DNA of 64,000 nucleotides, taken from Hymenobacter crusticola. Its GTDB lineage: Bacteria > Bacteroidota > Bacteroidia > Cytophagales > Hymenobacteraceae. The notes beneath the pieces are model-generated. The model had not been told where the DNA came from. It saw only the letters and a list, made by a program, of their open reading frames with translations, and searched no databases. Numbering within the stretch: the stretch's first letter is position 1; each line of letters starts with the position of its first letter. Positions 1 through 8,742 of the stretch are shown piece after piece. The stretch lies in contig NZ_MTSE01000004.1 of the NCBI RefSeq assembly GCF_002154225.1, positions 62,001 to 126,000 of the forward strand. The letters are read 5' to 3'. The position numbers and the translations under genes were made by a program.

Positions 1-538
1 TGCCCGGAATGGTGTCGCACAGCGTGACGGGGTTACCTAGCTTTTGGGCCTGCGGGTTATACTCGTAACGCACAAGGCGCGTGGTAAAAATATAGCCGCC
101 GTAGTTGGGTTTGCCTCCTTTGCCAGGCTGGTTAGCACCGGCAAAGCGGTAGAGATACACCAAGTACACGTAGGGCTTGCCTTGCAACAACTGCGGGTGC
201 AGAGCCATGCCCATTAGGCCGCCCTGAGGCCAGGGTTTGCCGCCGTCGAGGCTGTCCGAAACTTTGTCGTAGCGCGGGAATTGCCGCTCCTTGGTAAGGT
301 CGAGCAGTACCTGTTTGCTGCCATCGGCGGGGTTGATGCGGCTGACCCGGAAGCCTTTCGCTTCCGTAATCCAGAGGTAGTTGTCGGGGCCATAGGTGAC
401 TTCCCACGGGTCGCTGAGCTGCCGCGCAATGATGCGGCGGCTGAAGACTTCCCCGCGCGGACCAGTTACCTGTTGGGCCGAGGCGCTTTGTAAAAGAAGA
501 GCAAGTAAACCAACGAGGAGAATAAGCTTCTGAGGCAT
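1..538 (-). CDS. PQQ-dependent sugar dehydrogenase (GSDH family), N-terminal part
   Basis: Reverse-strand reading from the ATG at 538 is open to the window edge (179 codons), so the gene is cut off at its 3' end. It begins with a signal peptide (MPQKLILLVGLLALLLQSASA, cleavage before QQ). It then reads SDPWEVTYGPDNYLWITEAK, RINPADGSK and GGLMGMALHP, the first blades of the six-bladed propeller of soluble glucose/sorbosone (aldose) dehydrogenases. Family members are periplasmic and oxidise aldoses with PQQ. The PQQ and calcium ligands lie further on and cannot be checked. The 361-bp gap upstream would hold its promoter. Family call from motif pattern only; substrate unknown. Confidence 0.75.
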   Translation of the reverse strand, partial: MPQKLILLVGLLALLLQSASAQQVTGPRGEVFSRRIIARQLSDPWEVTYGPDNYLWITEAKGFRVSRINPADGSKQVLLDLTKERQFPRYDKVSDSLDGGKPWPQGGLMGMALHPQLLQGKPYVYLVYLYRFAGANQPGKGGKPNYGGYIFTTRLVRYEYNPQAQKLGNPVTLCDTIPG

Positions 539-899
539 AAATTGAGTAAGTGAAATCCTGCACCGGTATCATTGAGCAAGCGACCAGCGCAACCTGCGTC
601 CGTCGGTCGGGCGCCCTAGGCACCCAACCGGTTGCCGATAGAACGAAACGCAAGAAAGACAAGCGGGCACCTCGCTCGCCCCACCGCGCGCCGCCGACAA
701 CCAGACCGGCAGCGTCCCAACCTAGGGCCGGAGTAGGAGCGAGTCGCGTCATTGTACCCCAAAAGGGCCCTATGTGTTGTTAGCGCTGAGCTTCAATTCG
801 TCCAACAACCAAGTGCCTAAGCAGCCGTACTGCTAGGCAGTTAGCCTGACCGGCAGATCGGATAGGTGTGGCCTTATAAAAGCCGGAAAGTCAAAGCAT
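539..899. other. Intergenic region with no gene seen
   Basis: The region lies between the divergently transcribed sugar dehydrogenase (-) and the EamA transporter (+). Short open frames run through it on both strands, but none has a recognisable domain, signal peptide or sensible start. I see no clear hairpin terminator and no Bacteroidetes TAnnTTTG promoter box. It presumably carries both promoters. Confidence 0.5.
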
Positions 900-1367
900 A
901 TGTGGGTTCTATTTTCCTTGTCGGCCGCGTTTCTGGCAGCTGTAGTGGTCACGTTGTCGAAAGCGGGCATCAAAAACGTTGATTCGAGCCTCGCTTTCGC
1001 TATCCAATCGGTCCTGATCCTGATTGTATCCTGGTCGGTGGTGATTTTCCAGGGAAATTTGCCCGACGTAACCCGCATCGAGCGCAAAGCCTGGATCTAT
1101 CTGGTCATAGCGGGCGTCATTACGTGCTTGTCGTCGCTGTGCTCGTTTTACGCGCTGAAGCTAGGTGCCGCTTCTCGTACGTCGTCGCTGGACAAAGTGT
1201 CGCTGGTTTTCTCCATCACACTGGCCGTCATTTTTCTGAAAGACAAAGTGAACTGGCAGCTCATTGTGGGCGCCTTGTTGATGGCTGCAGGTGCTATTTT
1301 CGTTGTTTTCTCCAGCGACATAACCAAAAAGGAGGAGAAGGCTCCGGCAAGCAACCAAGCACAATAA
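900..1367 (+). CDS. Half-size EamA-family (DMT superfamily) membrane transporter
   Basis: 155 aa with five hydrophobic segments (about residues 2-20, 30-50, 67-90, 98-115 and 118-138) and a charged lysine-rich C-terminal tail. The EamA hallmarks are SKAGIKNVDS after the first helix, FYALKLG in the middle, and VFLKDKVNWQLIVGALLMAAG near the end with one substitution (IFLKDK). Full-length DMT exporters have two EamA repeats and ten helices. This one has a single repeat, so it must form dimers, as other half-size members are thought to. Substrate cannot be inferred. The ATG at 900 is the first one after the intergenic region. Confidence 0.8.
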   Translation: MWVLFSLSAAFLAAVVVTLSKAGIKNVDSSLAFAIQSVLILIVSWSVVIFQGNLPDVTRIERKAWIYLVIAGVITCLSSLCSFYALKLGAASRTSSLDKVSLVFSITLAVIFLKDKVNWQLIVGALLMAAGAIFVVFSSDITKKEEKAPASNQAQ

Positions 1368-1435
1368 CACTGCCCCGCAGGAAAACATCAGGCTTGGTCG
1401 GGGAGTTGAATAGGTTCGAATCAGCTTCAACCCTC

Positions 1436-2452
1436 ATGAAAGCCTACAAACTGCACGCGCCCAAAAGCCTGGATAACTTCCAGCTAGGTGACTACGACGA
1501 ACCCACCATCCACGACAAACAAGTTAAGATTCAGGTAAAAGCCGTGTCGCTCAACTACCGCGATTGGGCCCTGGCTAATGGCTGGTTTGGCTACCCCGGC
1601 GAAAAGCTGCCGTTCATTCCCTTCAGCGACGCCGCCGGCTTAGTGACGGAAGTTGGCGCGGCCGTTACGAAGATTAAAGTAGGCGACCGAGTGGCCGTCA
1701 ACTTCTTTCCCGAGTGGCACGCTGGACCTTTCTCCCTCCAAAAAACGCGCTTCTCCCTAGGTGGCAGCACCGACGGCGTGCTAGCCGAATACGTAGCCTT
1801 CGACGAAGAATCGGTGGTGAAAGTGCCCGATTCATTTTCCTACGAAGAGGCCGCGTGTTTCCCCTGCGCGGGTGTTACGGCGTGGCACGCCCTCGCTATT
1901 CAGGCCCAACTCAAGCCCGGCGACACGGTGTTGCTGCAAGGCACGGGTGGCGTATCCATCTTTGGTTTGCAAATCGCTAAGCTGTTTGGTGCACAAGCCA
2001 TTATCACCTCCAGCAGCAACGAAAAGCTAGGTCGAGCCAAGAGCCTTGGCGCCGACCAAACCATTAACTACCAAGAGATACCCGATTGGGCCACCAAGAC
2101 CCGCGAGCTGACTCAAGGTGAAGGAGCAGACTATGTGGTAGAAGTAGCCGGGAAGCTAGCCGACTCGCTGAAGGCGGTGAAGGCCGGCGGCAGCATCTTC
2201 CTGATCGGTGCCGTGGGCGGCCCTGCCTCCCCCGACGATGCGAAGAGCCTGCAAATGGCGCCCATTTTTATGAACCGGCTCCAAGCCATTTACGTGGGCA
2301 GCACCGAAATGCTAGCTGACCTGTTCAAGGCCTTCGACCAGAATAACATCAAGCCTATCATCGGCAAAACCTTCGGTTTCGACGAAGTGAAAGAAGCCCT
2401 GCAGTTTATGGGCAATGGCTCGCATTTCGGCAAAATCGTGGTGCAGTTCTAA
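1436..2452 (+). CDS. MDR-superfamily NAD(P)-dependent alcohol dehydrogenase / quinone oxidoreductase
   Basis: 338 aa medium-chain dehydrogenase/reductase. The frame is open back to 1124, but the conserved N-terminus (MKAYKLHAPKSLDNFQL) begins at the ATG at 1436, after the end of the EamA gene, so this start was chosen. The GroES-like domain covers residues 1-125 (VSLNYRDWALANG, PFSDAAGLVTEVG, VGDRVAVNF). A Rossmann fold follows with the nucleotide-binding GTGGVSIFGLQIAK at about 165-180. Residue D in LNYRDW replaces the catalytic zinc-ligand Cys and no structural Cys4 lobe is seen, so it is probably zinc-independent. An SDR gene follows 29 bp downstream and is likely co-transcribed. Substrate unknown. 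Confidence 0.85.
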   Translation: MKAYKLHAPKSLDNFQLGDYDEPTIHDKQVKIQVKAVSLNYRDWALANGWFGYPGEKLPFIPFSDAAGLVTEVGAAVTKIKVGDRVAVNFFPEWHAGPFSLQKTRFSLGGSTDGVLAEYVAFDEESVVKVPDSFSYEEAACFPCAGVTAWHALAIQAQLKPGDTVLLQGTGGVSIFGLQIAKLFGAQAIITSSSNEKLGRAKSLGADQTINYQEIPDWATKTRELTQGEGADYVVEVAGKLADSLKAVKAGGSIFLIGAVGGPASPDDAKSLQMAPIFMNRLQAIYVGSTEMLADLFKAFDQNNIKPIIGKTFGFDEVKEALQFMGNGSHFGKIVVQF

Positions 2453-2481
2453 TTAAAGAAGACAAGTAGAGAAGTTAACTC

Positions 2482-3318
2482 ATGGCTGAAACGCAAAAGA
2501 ATTGGTTTATTACCGGCGCCTCCACTGGCTTAGGTGAAGCCTTGGCAACACTGCTTTTGAAGAAAGGCGACCGGGTTGTGGCAACCTTCCGCAAGCCCGA
2601 GCAAGTGGAGGCTTTCTCCCAAAAAGTGCCCGGCCAAAGCCTAGGGGTGCTGGCTGACATGACGAACGCTGAGCAAGTAGCCACCGCCGTGCAGCAGGCT
2701 ATCGATGCCTTCGGCCGCCTCGATGTGGTGGTGAATAACGCAGGCTATGGCTCGCTGGGCAGCCTTGAGGAGATTCCAGAGGAAGAAGTGCAGCGGCAGT
2801 TTGACGTGAATGTATATGGGCCGCTGCGGCTTGTGCGGGCGGTGTTGCCCCACTTACGAGCGCAGAAATCGGGACACATTCTCAACGTCACCTCGGTGGG
2901 CGGGCTCATTGGCATGGCGCACGCGGGCATCTACAACGGGTCGAAGTTCGCGCTGGAAGGCCTAGGGGAGTCAATGGCCGCGCAGCTCAAGCCGCTGGGT
3001 ATTCACGTCACCAACGTAGAGCCGGGGCCGTTCCGCACGAAGTGGGCGGGCGCTTCGGCCACCTACACTGAAAACAAGATTGCCGACTACGCCAGCACCG
3101 TGGGCGAGGGCCTGAAAGCCTCGCTAGGTCGGGACGGCAACCAAGCTGGCGACCCAGTGAAAGCCGCCGAAGCCATGTACCAGCTCGTGCGCCTGCCTAA
3201 CCCACCGGTGCACCTGCTGCTCGGCGGTTTCGCTTACCAGATGACCCGCCAGAAATTGCAGGCCATGCTGAAGGAAATCGATGATTTCGCCTACCTCGGC
3301 GAGCCAACCGATTTTTAA
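2482..3318 (+). CDS. Short-chain dehydrogenase/reductase (SDR), classical type
   Basis: 278 aa. It has the cofactor motif TGASTGLG (about residues 11-18), NNAGYGSLG (about 83-91), the catalytic Ser in NVTSVGG and the catalytic Tyr/Lys in YNGSKFALEGLGE (about 151-163). Arginine after the first beta-strand (ATFRKPEQ) hints at NADPH preference. The PGPFRTKWAG motif after the active site is typical of the family. It follows the MDR gene by 29 bp on the same strand, and a strong hairpin terminator follows it, so the two form a probable two-gene unit. No specific substrate can be named. Confidence 0.9.
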   Translation: MAETQKNWFITGASTGLGEALATLLLKKGDRVVATFRKPEQVEAFSQKVPGQSLGVLADMTNAEQVATAVQQAIDAFGRLDVVVNNAGYGSLGSLEEIPEEEVQRQFDVNVYGPLRLVRAVLPHLRAQKSGHILNVTSVGGLIGMAHAGIYNGSKFALEGLGESMAAQLKPLGIHVTNVEPGPFRTKWAGASATYTENKIADYASTVGEGLKASLGRDGNQAGDPVKAAEAMYQLVRLPNPPVHLLLGGFAYQMTRQKLQAMLKEIDDFAYLGEPTDF

Positions 3319-3335
3319 CCAAACTAGGGTACTGT

Positions 3336-3369
3336 AAAAGAGGCAGCCGGTGTACCGGTTGCCTCTTTT
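3336..3369 (+). terminator. Rho-independent terminator after the SDR gene
   Basis: Near-perfect inverted repeat: AAAAGAGGCAGCCGG, loop TGTA, CCGGTTGCCTCTTTT, followed by TGTGTTTTT. It lies 18 bp after the SDR stop. It is symmetrical and could also serve the convergent amidase gene, which ends at 3426. Confidence 0.85.
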
Positions 3370-3425
3370 GTGTTTTTGGATAAAGCTTGTTTTAGCGGGG
3401 TGCCTTACCCTCCTAGAACGAGTAC

Positions 3426-5015
3426 CTACTTACCTTTCATCTCCTCCGGCAATGCCGGAAAAAGTGCGGGCGCTTTGCGGTTCTTGGTGGCTTGCTCGTA
3501 GGCGTAGGTGTACTTGATGAGTGTTGGCTCGTCGAAGGGGCGACCTAGGAATTGAAGGCCGGCCGGCAGGTTGTCGTAGGTGAAACCCATGGGTACGGTG
3601 AAGGCTGGCTGTCCGGTGTGCGGGGCAATGAGCTGGCTGTTGTCACCCTTGTAGCCCTTGAAATCGCCGACTTTAGCGGGCGGGTTGTTCCAAGTGGGAT
3701 AGATGAGGGCGCCGAGCTGGTAGCGGTCCATCACGTCGGTCACGGCTTTGCGGAAGGCGATGCGCCTGGGGTCGGTGTACGGGTCGGCGCAGGTGGAGCC
3801 TGCGGGCGTCGCGGCGTTCTTCTGATGGTACGTGAGGTTCTGGGCGATGTAGGGGGCGAATTTGCCAGAGGCAATAATCTCGCTGAGGTTCTTCACCGGC
3901 GCCTGCGGACCTAGGCCCGCGAGGTACTCGTTGATGTCGTGCTCGAATACAGAGCACCACTGATCCTTGCTCACGTTGGCAAAGTCGGGAATCTCGACGG
4001 GGTCAACGATGATGGCGCCTGCTTTCTTCAAGTCGGCTACGGCTTGCTCAAACAGGGCCTTTACCTGCGGGTCGGGGCTCCGTTCGCTCAGCGTTCGGAG
4101 CACACCAATGCGGGCGCCTTTCAGGCCATTTTTGTCGAGGGACTGCTGGTAGCTTTTCGGGATGTTGCCTTCGCTGTACTTGGTCAACGGGTCGGCGGGG
4201 TCAGCGCCGGCCATCACTTCGAGTAGGCGTGTCGCATCCGCGACGGTGCGAGTCATGGGGCCGCCGGTGTCGTTGCGCAAGTACAGCGGCGCGATACCGG
4301 CCCGGCTCACCAGACCTAGGGTCGGCCGGAAACCCACCAGCGCATTGTGCGACGAGGGTCCACGGATGGAATTGCCTGTGTCAGAACCTAGGCCCGCCGT
4401 GCCAAAATTGGCCGCGACGGCCGCGGCCGTACCACCGCTTGATCCGGCTGGTACGTGCAGCAAATTGTACGGGTTCAGCGTTTCACCCGCAATGGAGCTG
4501 ATCGAGACCATGGGACTAAAGGCCCATTCCGCCATGTTCGACTTCGCCAGCACAATGGCCCCAGCTGCCTTCAACGACTTCACCGTAGTAGCATCCTCCG
4601 TCGGCATAAAGCCTTTCATGGCTAGCGAACCAGCGGTAGTCTGCAAGCCGGCCGTGTTATAATTGTCCTTGACAATAAGCGGAATGCAGTGCAGCGGCCG
4701 CAGCTTCTTGGTTTTCTGGTACTCAGCGTCGAGTTGCCGAGCTGTTTCAAGCGCCTGCGGATTGGTGAGGATAATGGCGTTCAGCTTGGTAGGCTGGTCA
4801 TAGGCTTCAATGCGCCGCAGGTACGCCATTACGAGCTGCTCGCAGTTGCAGTCGCCTTTTTTGAGTGCTTGGTGCACGTCGCTAATCGTTGTTTCCTCCA
4901 GCTGAAACTTCGCCTTAGGCGGACGCGAATGCACAGGTGGTCGGCTGTAGCTGTGCAGCACAAAGGCGCTGAGCAACAGCAGGCAGCAGACGAAGAATAG
5001 TCGAATTCTATTCAT
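3426..5015 (-). CDS. Secreted amidase (amidase signature family)
   Basis: 529 aa with a signal peptide (residues 1-25, FFVCCLLLLSAFVLHSYS). The Ser-cisSer-Lys triad is visible: Lys at about 115 in PLIVKDNYNTAG, cis-Ser at about 191 in GSSGGTAAAVAANFG, and nucleophile Ser at about 216 in GSDTGNSIRGPSS. The spacings of about 76 and 25 match the family. GNS replaces the more usual GGS before the nucleophile. Members hydrolyse carboxamides. The export signal and the Thr/Asp-rich entry loop (DNYNTAGLQTTAGS) suggest a periplasmic enzyme of broad or unknown specificity. It is convergent with the SDR gene across the terminator. Confidence 0.9.
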   Translation of the reverse strand: MNRIRLFFVCCLLLLSAFVLHSYSRPPVHSRPPKAKFQLEETTISDVHQALKKGDCNCEQLVMAYLRRIEAYDQPTKLNAIILTNPQALETARQLDAEYQKTKKLRPLHCIPLIVKDNYNTAGLQTTAGSLAMKGFMPTEDATTVKSLKAAGAIVLAKSNMAEWAFSPMVSISSIAGETLNPYNLLHVPAGSSGGTAAAVAANFGTAGLGSDTGNSIRGPSSHNALVGFRPTLGLVSRAGIAPLYLRNDTGGPMTRTVADATRLLEVMAGADPADPLTKYSEGNIPKSYQQSLDKNGLKGARIGVLRTLSERSPDPQVKALFEQAVADLKKAGAIIVDPVEIPDFANVSKDQWCSVFEHDINEYLAGLGPQAPVKNLSEIIASGKFAPYIAQNLTYHQKNAATPAGSTCADPYTDPRRIAFRKAVTDVMDRYQLGALIYPTWNNPPAKVGDFKGYKGDNSQLIAPHTGQPAFTVPMGFTYDNLPAGLQFLGRPFDEPTLIKYTYAYEQATKNRKAPALFPALPEEMKGK

Positions 5016-5174
5016 GCGGGAAAGCTAGGGTTGACATAATGTAGTACGTGGAAACAGACGCACTGCCAAGTACGGCGTTGCAGCAATGGGTTGAACCTAG
5101 CCTTCCTTTAACCCGCTACTAGCGACGTTCAGTAGGTGTGCGCTTCGCAATTTCCCGTTCTACGCTACGGCGCC

Positions 5175-5432
5175 CTATTTGCCTGCGCAGTCTTTGCACT
5201 CTTGCAATGTGTTGAAGGGGACAGTGCCTCCGCAACCGCCCCAGGTAAACGGCATACACTTCTGCTCTTTGGGGTCATAGTAATACCGAACGAAAGCGGC
5301 ATTGCACGGCCCCGCATCAGGGGCAAGTTGGCATTGCTCCGGTACGGCCGCTTCTGACTCTTTCTGGCAATTGGTGAGCAGCAGCATAAAAGCTAAGCTA
5401 GCTGAATACAGGTAAGTAGCATAATGTCTCAT
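5175..5432 (-). CDS. Small lipoprotein with a Kunitz/BPTI-type domain
   Basis: The chosen start at 5432 (MRHYATYLYSASLAFMLLLTNC) gives a clean lipobox, LLTNC, so the product is a lipoprotein of 85 aa. The mature part has six cysteines in the Kunitz order: EQC, AGPC, QKC, WGGC, QEC, KDC. The first four spacings (9, 16 and 8 residues) equal those of BPTI; the last two are 12 and 3 rather than 13 and 4. FVRYYYDP and FTWGGCGG match the Kunitz core. The P1 position after the second Cys is Asn, not the Lys or Arg of trypsin inhibitors. A serine-protease inhibitor role is possible but not shown. The frame is open 12 codons further upstream, without a signal-like start. Confidence 0.8.
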   Translation of the reverse strand: MRHYATYLYSASLAFMLLLTNCQKESEAAVPEQCQLAPDAGPCNAAFVRYYYDPKEQKCMPFTWGGCGGTVPFNTLQECKDCAGK

Positions 5433-5666
5433 GCCAGGAAGAGGCCGCGAGAGACGCAATGGTTGCAAGTATGCCCGAGTATATAGTTAGGTTAGGTAAT
5501 AACCTAAGTTGCAGCGCAAGACCAGCGCTAGATGTTAGCGCTAGTTCCTCTCCTTTTTTCAGGGAGAGCTAGGGGTGATCCGCAACTTGCGTTGAGGAAC
5601 TACGCCTTCTGCAGACTAAAAAATGTTACTGCCGTTTGGTGCCCACAGAGGGCGCAGTGCTCTTAT

Positions 5667-7829
5667 TTACTCACTTACTACCTGCCACATAAAACACGAA
5701 CCGTCTTTGCGGTCGGGGCGGGTGCCGGGGGCGTCGGCGGCGCAGAGGCTGCCGCTACGCGGAATAGAGAGCAGGTAGCGGTGGTTGCTCAGGTTCATCA
5801 GCATCAGGTCGCCGCGCAGCATGTCTTGCCACTGGAACGTGTTGGCATCACTAGGCTGGCCTTTGACGATGCGCACTTCGCCCATGCCGGCTAGGCCCAC
5901 CACCGTCACGAGTCCGCCGTCCGACTCTGCGCCGCCAGCCGATTCGAGCGAAACGCGGCCTTGCCCCCGGTCTACCACGCGGAAGCGCGCCGCATTGCCT
6001 TTAGCCAGTGGGCTATTAAGCGGTACCGGCCGCAACCAGCCGCGCCAGTTGATGAGCACGGTGCTGTCGGCTAGGCTCGTAAGCGTGATGGTTTTGCTTA
6101 CCGGAATTGGTTGGGTCAAGCCCTTGGCGCGGGGCTGGTCCACCACGAATCGGTCGAAATCTGCGTAACCGCCGGCTGTGCCTTGGGTGTTGAAGTTGAA
6201 CAGCGTGTAGCGAATCCCCTGGAACGTGCGGAGCTGATACGGCAGCTTGATCTGGCCGCCCATGGCCTGAAACGTGGTGCCATCGGTGCTGTAGTGCAGG
6301 GTAGCTAGGTCAGTGTCGAAGTTGCAGTGCGCCCGCAGCCACACTTTGGAGGCTTTGATGGGCTGACGTTCCAGCTTCTCGGTTTGCTGGTCGTATTGCT
6401 GCACCTCGAAGCCCTCCGTTGTGCGCGCCACGCCGATCCAGGTGTACGGGAAGTTGAGTAGGGCTAGGCCAGCCACGTCGCCCACTTTCAAGCCTTTCAA
6501 CTCCAACTCCGTCGTGGGCGTCGACTCGGGACCGATGGCGCGCTGGGTAAGCGAGTTGCGCGCCGAGAAGAAGTCCTTAGCCGGCAGAGCGTGTAGGCGC
6601 AGGAACCCCTTGCGCTCCGTGAGCGACCACTTGGTATCATCCGGCAGGTGGTTCCATTGCCAAAGCGGGTTAAGCTTAGTGGTGCTGAATTCGTCATTGC
6701 GCTTGAAGGGCGCCATCGGGGGCGAGCTAGCTCCCGTGTTGGGCTTTACCCAGGTGCGGGGCGAGCGTTTCAGGTTGCCAGGCAAGCCGAAATAAGGCCA
6801 GCCGTTGGTCCACGTGACGGGCGAAATGGTCAGCAGGCGACCCACGGCGTTGTAGTCCATCATCGAGAATCCCCACCACTCGCCGGTCGCCGTTTGCACA
6901 ATACCGCCTTGGTGCATCGGGATGGCCGAGGCAAAATCGTTGGTGGGCTGCGTGAGCTTGAAAGGAGGCGTGCGGCCTGGCTGCAAGCGCCAGTTTACGC
7001 CAATACCTAGGGCCTCTTCGGCGCTGATTACCGTTACCTCATAAGGGCCGGTAGCTTTGTCGGCGCGGGCGCATACCATCATCCCAATCGGGTCGTAGAT
7101 GGTATTAGTGATGTAATACTTGCCGTTAATCTTGTAGAAGTGGGACCCTTCGCCTACGCCGCTGCCTTTCGGAATGAGCACTTGCTCGGTGCCAGGCTTG
7201 GTGTCGGTGAGGTCGTCGGTGAGCTCGGCAATCTTCAGCTCATCGTAACCCCAGATAACGTAGGTCTTGCCGTCGTCATCAAACAGCACCGACAGGTCGT
7301 GGAAGGACTTTTTGAGTTCCGTGTGCGTCCAGGGGCCGGCCGGGTTGGTGGCGGTGTAGAGCTGCGTGGTGCGCCCGTTCACGTTGGTGAAAATGTGAAA
7401 CTTACCCCGCGCGTAGCGAAACGACGGCGCCCAAATGCCTTGGCCGTACACGCTTTTGCCATCTTCGAGGCGGTACGCTGGGCCAAAGTCTAGCTTCTCG
7501 GCGGCGTAGCTCATCAGCTCCCAGTTAACGAGGTCTTTGGAGTGCAGCACCGGTAAGCCCGGCATGGTGTGCATGGTGGTGCCCGTCAGATAGAAATCAT
7601 TGCCAACGCGGATGAGGTCAGGGTCGGAAAACTCCTCGTAGAAAAGCGGATTGGTGAAGGTGCCATTGCCATTGTCGGCCACCCAGGTGCGTTCGGTGGA
7701 GGCCGCCGTTTTAGGTGCTTTGGCGCGGCGTTGGGCGTGAGCAGAGCTAGGTAAGAAGCTAGCCGCTATGGTGAAACCAAGCAGTAAAGCCGAGCGGCTC
7801 AGAAAAGAAAACGGGACAAAATGAGGCAT
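5667..7829 (-). CDS. Glycoside hydrolase family 43 enzyme (beta-xylosidase / alpha-L-arabinofuranosidase)
   Basis: 720 aa from the ATG at 7829, which gives a signal peptide (MPHFVPFSFLSRSALLLGFT, cleavage after SSAHA). The five-bladed GH43 propeller holds the expected acids: Asp in FSDPDLIRVG (base), Asp in SFHDLSVLFDDDG (pKa modulator) and Glu in GVGEGSHFYK (acid). A concanavalin-like beta-xylosidase C-terminal domain follows (about 370-570, FKRNDEFSTTKLNPLWQWNH). The last ~110 residues (FQWQDMLRGDLMLMNLSNHR) resemble a beta-trefoil sugar-binding module. The layout resembles the GH43 enzyme at 49590. It lies downstream of the susC-susD-DUF3823 unit but is separated from it by a terminator and a hairpin repeat. 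Confidence 0.88.
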   Translation of the reverse strand: MPHFVPFSFLSRSALLLGFTIAASFLPSSAHAQRRAKAPKTAASTERTWVADNGNGTFTNPLFYEEFSDPDLIRVGNDFYLTGTTMHTMPGLPVLHSKDLVNWELMSYAAEKLDFGPAYRLEDGKSVYGQGIWAPSFRYARGKFHIFTNVNGRTTQLYTATNPAGPWTHTELKKSFHDLSVLFDDDGKTYVIWGYDELKIAELTDDLTDTKPGTEQVLIPKGSGVGEGSHFYKINGKYYITNTIYDPIGMMVCARADKATGPYEVTVISAEEALGIGVNWRLQPGRTPPFKLTQPTNDFASAIPMHQGGIVQTATGEWWGFSMMDYNAVGRLLTISPVTWTNGWPYFGLPGNLKRSPRTWVKPNTGASSPPMAPFKRNDEFSTTKLNPLWQWNHLPDDTKWSLTERKGFLRLHALPAKDFFSARNSLTQRAIGPESTPTTELELKGLKVGDVAGLALLNFPYTWIGVARTTEGFEVQQYDQQTEKLERQPIKASKVWLRAHCNFDTDLATLHYSTDGTTFQAMGGQIKLPYQLRTFQGIRYTLFNFNTQGTAGGYADFDRFVVDQPRAKGLTQPIPVSKTITLTSLADSTVLINWRGWLRPVPLNSPLAKGNAARFRVVDRGQGRVSLESAGGAESDGGLVTVVGLAGMGEVRIVKGQPSDANTFQWQDMLRGDLMLMNLSNHRYLLSIPRSGSLCAADAPGTRPDRKDGSCFMWQVVSE

Positions 7830-7848
7830 GCGTGAGAAGAAAGAACAA

Positions 7849-7949
7849 GCTAGGCCACCTGTCATTCCGAGCAGCGTGAGGAATCTGAGTAAGTCGCTAC
7901 CGTATTCGTTCAGATTCTCCGCGTCGCTCGGAATGACAAGTGGCCTAGC
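7849..7949. repeat. Long imperfect palindrome (dispersed hairpin repeat)
   Basis: The arms 7849-7888 and 7910-7949 pair over about 40 bp with few mismatches: GCTAGGCCACCTGTCATTCC facing GGAATGACAAGTGGCCTAGC. The core GTCATTCCGAGC...GAATCTGA resembles the hairpin at 54637-54724, which has GTCATGCTGAGC and AAGCATCT. It sits directly upstream of the GH43 start, so it may act on that gene or simply be a REP/MITE-like element. Confidence 0.75.
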
Positions 7950-7980
7950 TATTGATGATTAGTTTGGTAGTGGTGACTCA

Positions 7981-8010
7981 AAAAAGGACGACCGATTGGT
8001 CGTCCTTTTT
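7981..8010 (-). terminator. Terminator after the DUF3823 gene
   Basis: Near-perfect inverted repeat AAAAAGGACGACC, loop GATT, GGTCGTCCTTTTT. It lies 27 bp beyond the stop of the DUF3823 gene and, read on the reverse strand, ends in a T run. It should end most susC-susD-DUF3823 transcription before the GH43 gene. Confidence 0.85.
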
Positions 8011-8037
8011 AGCGTTAACAAAATGACTCGTTTCCGA

Positions 8038-8733
8038 TCAGAACTCTATTTTCTGTACTGGCGAGTAGAATAACTCTGCCACGCCTTGGGTTTTTACCCC
8101 GACACGAGCATAACAGTAGCCCTTTAAGGAACCAGGTACAATGTAAGTTAGATTCAAGTCCTTATTCAGATCGGCTAATGCTGAACCGGCCAGTACGTTG
8201 CGTATGTTCAATTTCGTTTCGGCTTCTGTCTGTACCGCGCCATTGTTGGTGTCTACAAATTGCGTGGAGCTTACAAAGAGGGTGACAGATTCTATGTTCC
8301 GACCAGTAGCAACTCGGCTCACGCGGCAAGTGGCGTTAATGTTGTTGCCAGATTTCTCGAAACGAGAATTACTCACTACGTAGTAAGGCTGTACTGGCAC
8401 GTCGACTACCGTATTGCCTTTCACTTGCACGTCGATACTGTCGGTGTTGTTTACCCAAGGGCCACTGTCGCGGAGGCGTACGAGCTTGTAGTTTCCATCA
8501 AACAAGGTGGCCGAATAAGTACCATCCTGGTTGACGTACACTGGAATCTTGGTGAATAGCTGATAGCCACGCTGCCAAAGCTCCAGTTGCACACCGTTGG
8601 TACGCACGCCCACGGGCTGGTCCTGGTAGAGCACTCGTCCACTGAGGGTCGAGCTAGGTGGGTCCACGCTGTCGAGTTCACAACCGGTCAACAAGAAGGC
8701 GCCGACCAAGAAGAGGTTGAATAGTGCTTTCAT
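8038..8733 (-). CDS. DUF3823 lipoprotein (SusD-associated)
   Basis: 231 aa. Signal peptide with lipobox FLLTGC (Cys at 18), so the protein is lipid-anchored. The body is an immunoglobulin-like beta-sandwich repeat (STLSGRVLYQDQPVGVRTNG, YKLVRLRDSGPWVNNTD) followed by a second all-beta part, the pattern of DUF3823. Proteins of this family are found next to SusD in many PULs and are thought to be surface glycan-binding partners. The start lies 9 bp after the susD stop, so it is the third gene of the susC-susD operon. A terminator follows. Confidence 0.82.
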   Translation of the reverse strand: MKALFNLFLVGAFLLTGCELDSVDPPSSTLSGRVLYQDQPVGVRTNGVQLELWQRGYQLFTKIPVYVNQDGTYSATLFDGNYKLVRLRDSGPWVNNTDSIDVQVKGNTVVDVPVQPYYVVSNSRFEKSGNNINATCRVSRVATGRNIESVTLFVSSTQFVDTNNGAVQTEAETKLNIRNVLAGSALADLNKDLNLTYIVPGSLKGYCYARVGVKTQGVAELFYSPVQKIEF

Positions 8734-8742
8734 GAGAAGACC

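Noticed and set aside
132..752. 206-codon reverse open frame across the sugar dehydrogenase start region
   Set aside because: It overlaps the dehydrogenase reading with a signal peptide in another frame, is very rich in Arg/Pro/Gln and has no domain.
1124..1435. Possible N-terminal extension of the MDR dehydrogenase
   Set aside because: It overlaps the EamA gene in a different frame and shows no family features; the conserved start is at 1436.
5524..5542. AGCGCTA/TAGCGCT hairpin between the GH43 and Kunitz genes
   Set aside because: A seven-bp stem without a T run on the transcribed (reverse) strand; it may be chance.
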